Below are positions 26,521-34,524 of a stretch of 64,000 bases of DNA, piece by piece. This DNA comes from Candidatus Meridianibacter frigidus (lineage in GTDB: Bacteria; Vulcanimicrobiota; Vulcanimicrobiia; Vulcanimicrobiales; Vulcanimicrobiaceae): the NCBI GenBank assembly GCA_003243975.1, contig QHBJ01000013.1, forward strand, positions 1 through 64,000. Reading direction: 5' to 3'. The notes below the pieces were generated by a model. The model was given only the letters and a program-made list of their open reading frames with translations, did no database searches and was not told the origin of the DNA. A program made the translations under genes and the position numbers. How positions within the stretch are numbered: position 1 is the stretch's first letter; each line of letters begins with the position of its first letter.

Positions 26521-27459
26521 ATGGCAGCCAGCGTTCCCATCAATCAGCCGCTCGTGGTGGACGAAGAGCGTTTCGAAGTCAGCAAGAACACCGTCTGGCG
26601 GCGTTTTCGCAAGCACAAGCTGGCGCTGTTGGGCATCTTCGTGCTGGGCTTTATGATTTTGGTGTCCATCTTTGCCAAACAGCTTGCCCCGTACGACCCC
26701 AACTGGATCGACAAAGCGTGGCAGGGAAGCCCGCTGCCTCCCACCTTCGTAAACGCGCATCTGTCGGCACATCACGCCTTGGGAACCGATGAGATCGGCC
26801 GCGACCTGCTCTCGCGCCTAATCTTCGGCGCGCGCATATCGCTAACCGTGGGCGTTGCTGCAACGCTGATGGAAGTGTTGATCGGGACATTCCTGGGCGC
26901 GATCTCCGGCTACTACGGCGGCTGGATCGACTACATCATCATGCGCGTTACCGATGTATTCTTGTCGATCCCAATTTTACCGCTGCTGCTCGTGCTGACG
27001 GCCATCGTCGCGGCCAAGTCTAGCAGGGCATCGTTGAGTTTCGGAATCATCGTCATTATTATCGGGGGTTTGGCATGGCCGCCGGTGGCACGCCTCGTGC
27101 GCGCGACGTTCCTCTCGCTGCGCGAACGCGAATATACCGAAGCAGCGCGTGCAGTAGGCAACAACGACATGCGCATTATCTTCCGGCATCTCTTGCCCAA
27201 CTCGATGGCGCCCATCATCGTGCAAGCGACGTTGGACGTGGCGGGTGTGATCATCTTGGAATCGACGCTCTCATTCTTGGGCTTCGGTATTCAACCGCCG
27301 ACGGCGTCGTGGGGCAACATGCTCTCCAATGCGATCTCCACGCTGCAAACCGCGTGGTGGGCCGCCGTCTTCCCCGGCTTATGCATTTTGGTCACCGTGC
27401 TGGCCATCAATTACATGGGCGATGGCTTGCGCGACGCGCTCGACCCAAATACCCGTTAG
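26521..27459 (+). CDS. oppC: Peptide/nickel ABC permease, OppC/DppC type
   Basis: A 312-aa partner permease. The N-terminal cytoplasmic tail leads into the first helix (LALLGIFVLGFMILVSIFA). HHALGTDEIGRDLLSRLIFGARISL is the OppC signature, and YTEAARAVGNNDMRIIFRHLLPNSMAPI is the EAA loop that contacts the ATPase. It starts 12 bp after oppB, with AGGAAGTAAGG just before the ATG. Together they form the transmembrane part of an oligopeptide-type importer whose other subunits are outside the window. Confidence 0.92.
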   Translation: MAASVPINQPLVVDEERFEVSKNTVWRRFRKHKLALLGIFVLGFMILVSIFAKQLAPYDPNWIDKAWQGSPLPPTFVNAHLSAHHALGTDEIGRDLLSRLIFGARISLTVGVAATLMEVLIGTFLGAISGYYGGWIDYIIMRVTDVFLSIPILPLLLVLTAIVAAKSSRASLSFGIIVIIIGGLAWPPVARLVRATFLSLREREYTEAARAVGNNDMRIIFRHLLPNSMAPIIVQATLDVAGVIILESTLSFLGFGIQPPTASWGNMLSNAISTLQTAWWAAVFPGLCILVTVLAINYMGDGLRDALDPNTR

Positions 27460-27585
27460 CTAAGGGCAGTTAGCCCGGGGTCCGACGCATCTCGTTTCCT
27501 ATCCGTCGTTGGGAAAAGTGCGAAGTCGTACCACCCTGCGGGAATGCCTCAGCCGCCCCCAGGGCAAATACGGAAGTCCCCTTGT

Positions 27586-27672
27586 GCGCGAGTGGCGGAA
27601 TTGGTAGACGCACTAGCTTGAGGGGCTAGCGTCCGCAAGGACGTGCTGGTTCAAGTCCAGTCTCGCGCACCA
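27586..27672 (+). tRNA. tRNA-Leu (anticodon GAG)
   Basis: An 87-nt class II tRNA. The 7-bp acceptor stem is GCGCGAG (27586-27592) with CTCGCGC, discriminator A and an encoded CCA (27670-27672). The D-arm has the usual GGTAG. The anticodon stem CTAGC/GCTAG encloses loop TTGAGGG, with GAG at 27620-27622. A long variable arm GCGTCCGCAAGGACGT and T-arm GCTGGTTCAAGTCCAGT follow. The variable arm and discriminator A support leucine. Confidence 0.97.
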
Positions 27673-27697
27673 AACTTTGGCCTGCGAATGGCGTTTT

Positions 27698-27715
27698 TGT
27701 AGCTCTTGTGCTACA
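27698..27715 (+). promoter_or_regulatory. Palindromic operator before the vapBC-type module
   Basis: A perfect inverted repeat, TGTAGC (27698-27703) and GCTACA (27710-27715) with a 6-nt spacer, ends 8 bp before the antitoxin ATG at 27724. Antitoxins of this type usually repress their own operon, so this is the likely binding site. Confidence 0.55.
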
Positions 27716-27723
27716 GTAAGTTT

Positions 27724-27978
27724 ATGGAACGCACGATCACGCAACGCGAACTCCGCAACGATAATGCGAAGATCATCCGGGCCCTTGAGGGCGGCGCATC
27801 ATTTATCGTGACTCGCAACGGGGTGCCGGTGGGTCGCCTGACCCCGGTTGCGCGACGTACTTTCGTGCCCGCGACTGAATTGATGGCATCCGCAGCCCAC
27901 CTGCCGGCTCTGAACTTCAACAAGTTCCGGATTGACATCGACGCACATTTCGATCAAGATCCGGCGCCTCGTGTCTAA
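27724..27978 (+). CDS. Phd/YefM- or VapB-like antitoxin
   Basis: An 84-aa antitoxin. The N-terminus MERTITQRELRNDNAKIIRALEGGASFIVTRNGVPVGRL (in part) has the Phd/YefM DNA-binding pattern: a Q/RELR helix followed by a beta hairpin with TRNGxPVG. The C-terminal half (MASAAHLPALNFNKFRIDID) should wrap the toxin. ATG 27724 follows a perfect palindrome. The stop overlaps the PIN toxin start by 8 bp. It lies 51 bp from tRNA-Leu, a common landing site for such modules. Confidence 0.85.
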   Translation: MERTITQRELRNDNAKIIRALEGGASFIVTRNGVPVGRLTPVARRTFVPATELMASAAHLPALNFNKFRIDIDAHFDQDPAPRV

Positions 27979-28375
27979 ACATGAGCGAGGGGTGCTCGAC
28001 ACGTCCCTCATCATCGGGATAACGTCGGTTAAGGCGACGCAGTTGCCGACCCAAACGTCCATTGCAACAATTACTCTAGCCGAGTTAGCCGCAGGCACTT
28101 TAGCTGCCAGCGATCCAAAGGCGCGAGGTGAACGTTTGGAGCGGTTGCAATGGGCGCAAGCCACCTTTGAGGCTATTCCATTTGATACCGCTGCGGCACA
28201 CGCATATGCTCGCATCTATTCGGCTGCCATTACTTCCGGACGAAAACCGCGGGGTGGACGGGCGCTCGACCTATTGATCGCAGCGACCGCCATTTCTCGT
28301 AGCTTGCCGCTGTACACGCTGAATCCGGTTGATTTCAAGGGTGTCGCAAAGCTTATGGAGATCGTTGCGTTATAG
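27971..28375 (+). CDS. vapC: PIN-domain ribonuclease toxin (VapC-like)
   Basis: A 134-aa PIN-domain protein. The acidic active site is complete: Asp in GVLDTSLII, Glu in TLAELAAG, Asp in RALDLLIAATA and Asp in LNPVDFKGV. VapC toxins cut tRNA or rRNA; the target here is unknown. GTG 27971 overlaps the antitoxin stop, and a further GTG lies at 27992 after GAGCGAGG. Paired with the antitoxin upstream it forms a standard type II module. Confidence 0.87.
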   Translation: MSKHERGVLDTSLIIGITSVKATQLPTQTSIATITLAELAAGTLAASDPKARGERLERLQWAQATFEAIPFDTAAAHAYARIYSAAITSGRKPRGGRALDLLIAATAISRSLPLYTLNPVDFKGVAKLMEIVAL

Positions 28376-28842
28376 GGGATCCATCGGCTCGTCGTTGCAG
28401 GGATCACCCTTGGCTTAAAGGCGAGTCTTGATGGATGCAAACATGCATCCTTAGGTTTCCGTAGCGCAGCTATCGTATGAACCGGCGTACGTCGGAGGAA
28501 AGTTCATTTTTGAGGATGTCATGCTTGGGCGCTACAAACTTCAGCGTACAGGTCTAACCGGCAGACAGAAACGGCGATCTGCGTCTGCAAAGACGACTCG
28601 CTTGCGATCGAGAGTCCCCGAAGCGTCGGCCCTATCGCGACCGAGCGGCAAAGCCGACGCGGGCGGGATGCTGATTAGGCTGTCCCGGAAGGCGCGGCTT
28701 GCTCTCAGCGAAGTTCAAGCGCCCGGAAAGGGCTGAAATTCATGGGAAATTGATGGCGGCGCGCCGGGGCTTCCCGTAGAATGAAACTTGGCGGCCGGTC
28801 GCGGCGTAAGACCGCTAAGAGAACCCCAGGGAGTTTGTTATT
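28376..28842. other. Gene-free structured region between vapC and the RND gene
   Basis: I see no convincing gene in these 467 bp. Several strong hairpins occur: GGATGCA/TGCATCC (28433-28450, loop AACA), CGTCT-GCAA-AGACG with a GNRA-type loop (28582-28595), and the 8-bp pair GCGTCGGC/GCCGACGC (28623-28630 and 28653-28660). A 71-codon open frame at 28521-28736 is Arg/Ser-rich and has no ribosome site. The region could hold a non-coding RNA or a long leader. I found no copy of the tRNA 3' end that would mark an attachment site. Confidence 0.4.
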
Positions 28843-31800
28843 GTGTGGCTGACCCGATTTGCACTAACCCGGCCGGTGATTACCGTCATGGTATTCGCGG
28901 CGCTGGCCATTTTCGGCTTGATCGCTTACACCCAGATCGGGCGGGCCCAGAATCCCCCGGGAACCGAGTTTCCGCTGGTCTTCATCTCGGCCGACTATCC
29001 CGGTGCCTCTCCCCAAGAGATGGAGAAACTGATCGTCAAGCCGCTGGAAGATCAGCTCAATGACCTTCAGAACGTAGAGCAGGTAACGGCCACCGCCCAA
29101 GAGGGCTCAGCCCAGGTCAACGTCGAGTTCAAGATTGATACCAACATCGATCTCGCAGCCATCGACGTGCAGCGCCGCGTCGATACTGCGCGCATCTTTA
29201 TGCCCAGCGACCTCGATCCGCCGTTCGTGGGCAAGGCGGGCTCATCTGAGCCGCTGATGACGCTGGCCGTCTCTTCCAATTCGCTCTCGCCGCCGGCGCT
29301 CGCCGATGTCGTCAACAACCGGCTCTCCCCACTCCTGAAACAGATTCCGAATATTCAAACCGTCACCGTGCGCGGCGTGCAGACGCGCGAGTTCCACGTC
29401 GAGCCCGATCCCGGAAAGCTGCTCGGAACCAACGCGACGCTCAACGACATTTTCTCGGCCGTTCAGGTAAATAATGCCAATGTTCCGGGCGGCCGCATCG
29501 ACTCGCCGACCAAGGAAACGACCGTTTCGATTCACGCCGACGTGAACAACGCCGGTGATTTGGCGGCGCTCCCGTTGACCATCCCGGGCGGCAGCACGAG
29601 GTTGCTGCGTGTGGGCGACGTCGCTAACGCCAGCGACAGCTACGCCGACCAGCGCTACATCTCCCGATACAATGGGCAGACGCGCGTGCGCATTCAGCTG
29701 GATAAAGTTTTGGGCGTGGACGAAGTCAGCGAAACCAAAGTTGTGCGCGACCAACTGAAAGGAATCGAAGCGCAGTTTCCGCAGCTGACGTTCCACGAGA
29801 TAAGCGCGCCGGCCGACTACACCAGAAAAGAATTAAACGGCGTGTGGCAATCGCTCTTAGAAGGCATCGTACTCACCGCCATTGTGATGATGCTGTTCTT
29901 GCACGCTTGGCGCAATGCCGCCGTGGTTATGATAGCAATTCCGACGTCGATTCTCTCCACCTTCGTCGTGATGAAGTGGATGGGTTTCACGTTCGACTTC
30001 ATGTCGCTCATGGGCTTGTCACTCATCATCGGAATCTTGGTGGACGATTCCATTGTCGTCTTGGAAAACATCACGCGCCATCGAGATTTGGGTGAGGAAC
30101 CGATGAATGCCGCCATTAACGGCCGCACCGAAATTGGCTCGGCAGCGGTGGCCATCACGTTGGTTGACGTGATCGTCTTCTCGCCGATTGCGTTCTTGCC
30201 CGGGATCGTGGGCAAGTATCTCAAAGAGTTTGGTTTGGTCGTCGTGGTCGCGACGCTCTTCTCGCTGCTGGTTTCATTCACGCTTACACCGCTCTTGGCG
30301 GGCCGCTGGAGCGTGAAGAAGCGTTCGCAAGCGCGACCGAAGTGGCTCGAGTGGCTGAAGAAACCGCTCGTCAGTATCGTGGTGGCTGCCGTAGCGATCG
30401 CGCTGTACCTTATCCCGATGCCGGTGGATTATGGCCGCGTGGCCGGCGTCGTTTTCCTGGCGCTCGTTGTCCTCAACCTCTTCGTTCAGCACTACGATAC
30501 GGTGCTAAACTGGTACCGAACCCGCGTTTTGAATTTTTCCCTTTCGCATGGCTACTTTGTTATCTTCCTGTGCGCAATGCTGCTGCTTAATGCGCTCATG
30601 CTGATGGCTGGGGGAATCGTGGCGGCGATGTTCGACCTGATTGTAGCCGTAGTTTTGGCAGTCGGATTGCTGGTCGGTTTTGTCTATCGCTCTTCGTATG
30701 CGTCGCAGAAGCTCGAACCGCTGAACTACACGGAAGCGGGCCAGGGCATTATGCGCACGCTCCTCCGCCATGCAATCGCGGCATTCTGGATTCGGATCGA
30801 CGGCCAAGCTCGCTTTGCCGCGATTCGCAACGGTTACCGGTTCTTGGTCCGCAGCGCCGCCGGCATGACCGCCAAGCGAGGCATCACGCTCGCCACTTTC
30901 GGCGTGCCATTGGTGCTGGCGTCGTTCATGTGGCTCTTCCCGGCGATTTCGACTGACTTCGTCCCGAACGGGCAAACCGGCACGATCCTCATGTCGCTGA
31001 CCTATCCCGTGGGCACGCCGATTGCGGTAACTTCCGGAGGGGTCGACGCGATCTCCAAAGCGATCTTGAAGATCGATGGTATCGACACGGTCAGCTCCAC
31101 GGTCGGAGCCAAACAGACGGGCTTTGGTTCGACTAGCGGTGGAAACTACGCCACGATCAATGCCGAGACCAAGAAAGACCGCCGCAAAGAGACCAATGCG
31201 GTCATGCTCAAGATTCGTAAACTGTCGTACCTGGTTCCCGGCGGCGATTTCCAAGTTGCTGGCGAGAGCGGCGGCGGATCGGGCGCATCCATTTTCTACG
31301 CGCTCACCGGACCGGATGCGGTTCTCGATCAAGCCGCGAAGAAGGTCGTAACATACCTGCGCAACACGCCGGGCTCGGTCAACGTGCAATCTGGCGCCGA
31401 GGGCGGCGCACCGCGGCTGAACGTGCAGATTAATGCAAATCAAGCGGCGGTTCTGGGCCTTTCGCCCGGCGCCGCGGCGAATGCCGCACGTCTTGCGATT
31501 GCCGGCGGAGTTGCAACCAAAGTCCGCACCGCCGACGGCTTGGTGGACGTCCGCGTGCAATTTCCCGTCGCGCGGCGCAACGACATAACCAATCTGCAGA
31601 ACGTGCGGGTGCGCGCGGCCGACGGAACTTTGGTTGCGCTGGGAAGCATCGCCACGTTCACCATGACCAACGCGCCGACGAAGATCGATCGGCTCGACCG
31701 CGCGCGTGTTATCAACGTTACCGGCGGCGCCTTGCCAGGCTACTCGCTTGGCTCCATTACCGGGCCGCTTGAGAAGAAGCTGCGCGAGCCGGGATTCCTA

Positions 31801-32445
31801 CCGGCGGGTGTTCATCTGAAGCCGCAGGGCGATACGCAGCTCATGGTCGAGACATTCACCAATATGGGCATTGCGTTGCTGACTTCCTTCATGCTGGTTT
31901 ACATGCTGATGGTGATTCTCTACGGTTCGTTTTTGGAGCCGCTCATCGTGATGTTCTCGGTGCCGATGGCCATCGTCGGGGCGCTGATGGGACTCTCGAT
32001 CATGCACTTTTTCGACAGAGAGGGAACGCAGTCGCTTAATATCATCTCGATGATCGGCGTCATCATGCTCTTTGGATTGGTTGCCAAGAACGGCATCTTG
32101 CTGGTCGATTACTCCAACACGCTGCACAACAAGCGCGGTCTGCGCGTGCGCGATGCCGTGCAGCAAGCATCCGGCACGCGTTTTCGCCCGATTTTGATGA
32201 CGACGTTCGCGATGGTCTTCGGCATGCTGCCGCTAGCGCTGGGCTTTGCCGAAGGCTCGGAATGGCGCCAGGCCATCGGTACGGTGATTATCGGCGGCCT
32301 GCTCAGTTCGCTGATTTTGACGCTATTCTTAGTACCGATGATCTACAACACGTGGATGGGATACTTCGAGCGCGTGGCCGACGCTCGCGCGGTCCAAAGC
32401 GAGTTAGCGCCGGTACAAACCGGTGAACCGGTGCTCGTCACCTAG
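28843..32445 (+). CDS. RND-family efflux transporter with extra membrane insert
   Basis: A 1200-aa HAE1/AcrB-type pump starting at GTG 28843 after CAGGGAG. TM1 (RPVITVMVFAALAIFGLIAY), porter domains, and the proton-relay residues Asp-Asp in GILVDDSIVVLEN and Lys in GLVAKNGILLVDY are present, so it should be energised by protons. AcrB relatives are about 1050 aa. The extra length is an insert at about residues 500-625, between TM6 and TM7, with about four added hydrophobic segments. No adaptor (HlyD/AcrA type), outer-membrane factor or regulator gene is adjacent. Tandem terminators follow. Confidence 0.93.
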   Translation: MWLTRFALTRPVITVMVFAALAIFGLIAYTQIGRAQNPPGTEFPLVFISADYPGASPQEMEKLIVKPLEDQLNDLQNVEQVTATAQEGSAQVNVEFKIDTNIDLAAIDVQRRVDTARIFMPSDLDPPFVGKAGSSEPLMTLAVSSNSLSPPALADVVNNRLSPLLKQIPNIQTVTVRGVQTREFHVEPDPGKLLGTNATLNDIFSAVQVNNANVPGGRIDSPTKETTVSIHADVNNAGDLAALPLTIPGGSTRLLRVGDVANASDSYADQRYISRYNGQTRVRIQLDKVLGVDEVSETKVVRDQLKGIEAQFPQLTFHEISAPADYTRKELNGVWQSLLEGIVLTAIVMMLFLHAWRNAAVVMIAIPTSILSTFVVMKWMGFTFDFMSLMGLSLIIGILVDDSIVVLENITRHRDLGEEPMNAAINGRTEIGSAAVAITLVDVIVFSPIAFLPGIVGKYLKEFGLVVVVATLFSLLVSFTLTPLLAGRWSVKKRSQARPKWLEWLKKPLVSIVVAAVAIALYLIPMPVDYGRVAGVVFLALVVLNLFVQHYDTVLNWYRTRVLNFSLSHGYFVIFLCAMLLLNALMLMAGGIVAAMFDLIVAVVLAVGLLVGFVYRSSYASQKLEPLNYTEAGQGIMRTLLRHAIAAFWIRIDGQARFAAIRNGYRFLVRSAAGMTAKRGITLATFGVPLVLASFMWLFPAISTDFVPNGQTGTILMSLTYPVGTPIAVTSGGVDAISKAILKIDGIDTVSSTVGAKQTGFGSTSGGNYATINAETKKDRRKETNAVMLKIRKLSYLVPGGDFQVAGESGGGSGASIFYALTGPDAVLDQAAKKVVTYLRNTPGSVNVQSGAEGGAPRLNVQINANQAAVLGLSPGAAANAARLAIAGGVATKVRTADGLVDVRVQFPVARRNDITNLQNVRVRAADGTLVALGSIATFTMTNAPTKIDRLDRARVINVTGGALPGYSLGSITGPLEKKLREPGFLPAGVHLKPQGDTQLMVETFTNMGIALLTSFMLVYMLMVILYGSFLEPLIVMFSVPMAIVGALMGLSIMHFFDREGTQSLNIISMIGVIMLFGLVAKNGILLVDYSNTLHNKRGLRVRDAVQQASGTRFRPILMTTFAMVFGMLPLALGFAEGSEWRQAIGTVIIGGLLSSLILTLFLVPMIYNTWMGYFERVADARAVQSELAPVQTGEPVLVT

Positions 32446-32470
32446 CTTAGGGGAAAAAGCAGGCAAGCGG

Positions 32471-32506
32471 ATGGCCGCATCTAAGAGTGGTGCGGTCATT
32501 TCTTTT
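32471..32506 (+). terminator. Intrinsic terminator after the RND gene
   Basis: ATGGCCGCA (32471-32479) pairs with TGCGGTCAT (32491-32499): nine base pairs including one G-T. The hairpin is followed by TTCTTTT to 32506. It begins 25 bp after the RND stop. Confidence 0.75.
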
Positions 32507-32512
32507 GTGGGT

Positions 32513-32533
32513 AAGGAACCTGTTGGTTCTTTT
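32513..32533 (+). terminator. Second tandem terminator-like hairpin
   Basis: AAGGAACC and GGTTCTTT pair over a TGTT loop (32513-32532) with one G-T pair, and T residues follow. It comes 7 bp after the first terminator and 27 bp before the next gene, so it may be a back-up terminator. Confidence 0.5.
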
Positions 32534-32559
32534 ACTCTGCACGGAGGTCAACGAAACTC

Positions 32560-33327
32560 ATGCTATTATTCAGAAAACTCACCTACGCGCTGCTCGCGGT
32601 CGTGGTGACGGGGGCGTGCGCCTTGCCGAAGTTCGCGGACGCGGCTGCCGTAACCATTGTCGTAAATGGACAGACGGTGAACTTCGATCAGCCGCCGGAA
32701 GAGCGAGCGGGGCGCGTATTCGTCCCCTTGCGCGGAGTCTTCGAGCGATTGGGCGCCAGTGTCGTCTACGCGAACGGTCAAATCAACGCGACCGGAAGCG
32801 GACATTCGGTTTCGCTTCACATCGGATCCACCGCGGCAACCGTAAATGGCCAGCCGGTGACCGTGGATGTCGCTCCCTTCTTGGTGGGTGCGCGCACGCT
32901 GGTTCCTTTGAGGTTCGTTGCTCAGGCGCTGGGGGCGACGGTGAATTACAACGACAGCACGCGCACGGTGGCAATTAACGGCGGCAGCGCGCCGGTTACG
33001 GTGACACCGATGCCCGCGCCCGGCAATAACTTCATCCAGGTTACTGCGCCGCGACCGGGGGTAAGAGTCGGTTCCAGCTTTCTGCTAACTGGCAGAACGC
33101 GCGCCAACTCTTCGGTAACGGTCGCCGCAACGGGGCAGGCCTTGATCGGCGGGGTGCTTCCAATTAGCGGCGGAACGTACCAAAACTCAACCACGGCCGA
33201 CAATACCGGCTACTTCTCGCTAACGATCAGCATCCGTCCAATCCCGGGCGGAAGCGCTCACGTTACGATTCGTTCCGTCGCGCCCGGCGGCGCCACGGCG
33301 ACGCGGACGTTTATCTTCCCTAGCTAA
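32560..33327 (+). CDS. Exported copper-amine-oxidase-N (stalk) domain protein, short form
   Basis: A 255-aa secreted protein. The ATG follows GGAGG. The signal peptide ends near ADAA. Residues about 30-135 are a copper amine oxidase N-terminal (stalk) domain: VNGQTVNFDQPPEERAGRVF, VPLRGVFERLGASV and VPLRFVAQALGATVNY. Despite its name this domain is a common extracellular module in Gram-positive and related bacteria and is not catalytic. The C-terminal part (about 155-255) is Ig-like (FIQVTAPRPGVRVGSSFLL). The next gene is a longer paralogue. Confidence 0.87.
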   Translation: MLLFRKLTYALLAVVVTGACALPKFADAAAVTIVVNGQTVNFDQPPEERAGRVFVPLRGVFERLGASVVYANGQINATGSGHSVSLHIGSTAATVNGQPVTVDVAPFLVGARTLVPLRFVAQALGATVNYNDSTRTVAINGGSAPVTVTPMPAPGNNFIQVTAPRPGVRVGSSFLLTGRTRANSSVTVAATGQALIGGVLPISGGTYQNSTTADNTGYFSLTISIRPIPGGSAHVTIRSVAPGGATATRTFIFPS

Positions 33328-33358
33328 CCTATCGCTCATAGTCTGGAGACTGTTGCAC

Positions 33359-34456
33359 ATGAACGCTATTATGAAGAAGGCCTTGCCTGGTGTAACCGCG
33401 GCGCTGCTCGTGATGATCGGGCTTCCGGTGGCGGCGCTCGCAGCGCCCGTTACCATTCAAGTCAACGGCAGTACCGTTTCATTTGATCAACCGCCGATCG
33501 AACGGGGCGGGCGGGTCTACGTTCCCCTGCGTGGAGTATTCGAGCGTCTCGGCGCCAGTGTTGTGTACGCGAATCGCGCTATCAACGCCACCGGAAACGG
33601 CCATAACATCAATCTGACGATTGGATCCTCAACGGCGACGGTTGACGGTAGCAGCGTCGGCCTGGATTCGCCACCCTTCCTTGTGGGCTCGCGCACGCTC
33701 GTGCCGCTGCGATTTGTCGCGCAAGCGCTGGGTGCGACCGTGAACTACAATTCCAGCAATCGGGTGGTGGCAATCAACTCCGGTGGTGGCGGTGCTAATA
33801 CGGGTGGCGGCAATACGGGCAGTAATCCCCCGCCGGCATCTGTTACACTGTTAAGTCTAAATCCGCCAAACGGGGGTGTCGTTTCCGCAAGCAGCCCGAC
33901 GCTCACGGGTACGTTCAGCGCTCCGGTTGATCCCAACAGCGTGCACGTTTCGCTCGATGGACGCGACATCACGACCTTCGGGACATATGTCAATGCAAAT
34001 CAATTCCAAATCACCACCCCCAATCTTCCGGCCTCGGCGCACACCGTAACCATCACGGGCAATGCGGCCGCGGGAGGCGCATTCTCGCAATCGTTTTCGT
34101 TCACTTCGGGTGCAGATACGCGTAGGCCGTTTGTGGCAAACGTTCGGGTAAACGGCATCGCCATCGTCAACGGCATGCAGGTTCCGAATGCGCCCTATGC
34201 GATCACGGGAAGCACGACGCCGGGCGCGACCGTCCAAATTATCACATCGTACCAAACCTCGATCTTCAACGGGCTAATTCCGCTGGGAGGAAACACGAAC
34301 TCGCAGACCGTGCAAGCCGATAGTGCCGGACGATTTGCCGCCACGATCGACCCATCGATCATCGGTAGCCCGGCACAGTACGTCATCGGTATTCGCTCCA
34401 TTAACCGGGTAACACAGGCCACGAGCACGCCCGTACAATACACGGTGCACACCTAA
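33359..34456 (+). CDS. Exported copper-amine-oxidase-N (stalk) domain protein, long form
   Basis: A 365-aa paralogue of the preceding protein. After the signal peptide (ending ALAAP), the stalk domain repeats the same landmarks: VNGSTVSFDQPPIERGGRVY, VPLRGVFERLGASVVYAN and VPLRFVAQALGATVNYN. A Gly/Asn-rich linker (GGGGANTGGGNTGSNPP) leads into two Ig-like domains, the first with SLNPPNGGVVSASSPTLTG. ATG 33359 follows GGAG at 33345-33348. The tandem pair probably arose by duplication and ends at a strong terminator. Confidence 0.87.
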   Translation: MNAIMKKALPGVTAALLVMIGLPVAALAAPVTIQVNGSTVSFDQPPIERGGRVYVPLRGVFERLGASVVYANRAINATGNGHNINLTIGSSTATVDGSSVGLDSPPFLVGSRTLVPLRFVAQALGATVNYNSSNRVVAINSGGGGANTGGGNTGSNPPPASVTLLSLNPPNGGVVSASSPTLTGTFSAPVDPNSVHVSLDGRDITTFGTYVNANQFQITTPNLPASAHTVTITGNAAAGGAFSQSFSFTSGADTRRPFVANVRVNGIAIVNGMQVPNAPYAITGSTTPGATVQIITSYQTSIFNGLIPLGGNTNSQTVQADSAGRFAATIDPSIIGSPAQYVIGIRSINRVTQATSTPVQYTVHT

Positions 34457-34474
34457 TTACGAGAACGGAAAGCC

Positions 34475-34506
34475 AGAAGGCGGCGCTCGAAGCGCCGCCT
34501 TCTTTA
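34475..34506 (+). terminator. Strong intrinsic terminator after the stalk gene pair
   Basis: A perfect 13-bp stem, AGAAGGCGGCGCT (34475-34487) and AGCGCCGCCTTCT (34491-34503), has a CGA loop and is followed by TTAT. It closes the stalk-protein unit and separates it from the long downstream run. Confidence 0.85.
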
Positions 34507-34524
34507 TCGCCCAGGCGCACGGCC

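Noticed and set aside
28495-28570. GAGGAAAGT and ACAGAA, motifs that recall RNase P RNA
   Set aside because: The two motifs are only about 70 nt apart and the other conserved RNase P elements are missing.
28521-28736. A 71-codon open frame after vapC
   Set aside because: It is Arg/Ser-rich, has no ribosome site and no recognisable domain; it is probably chance.
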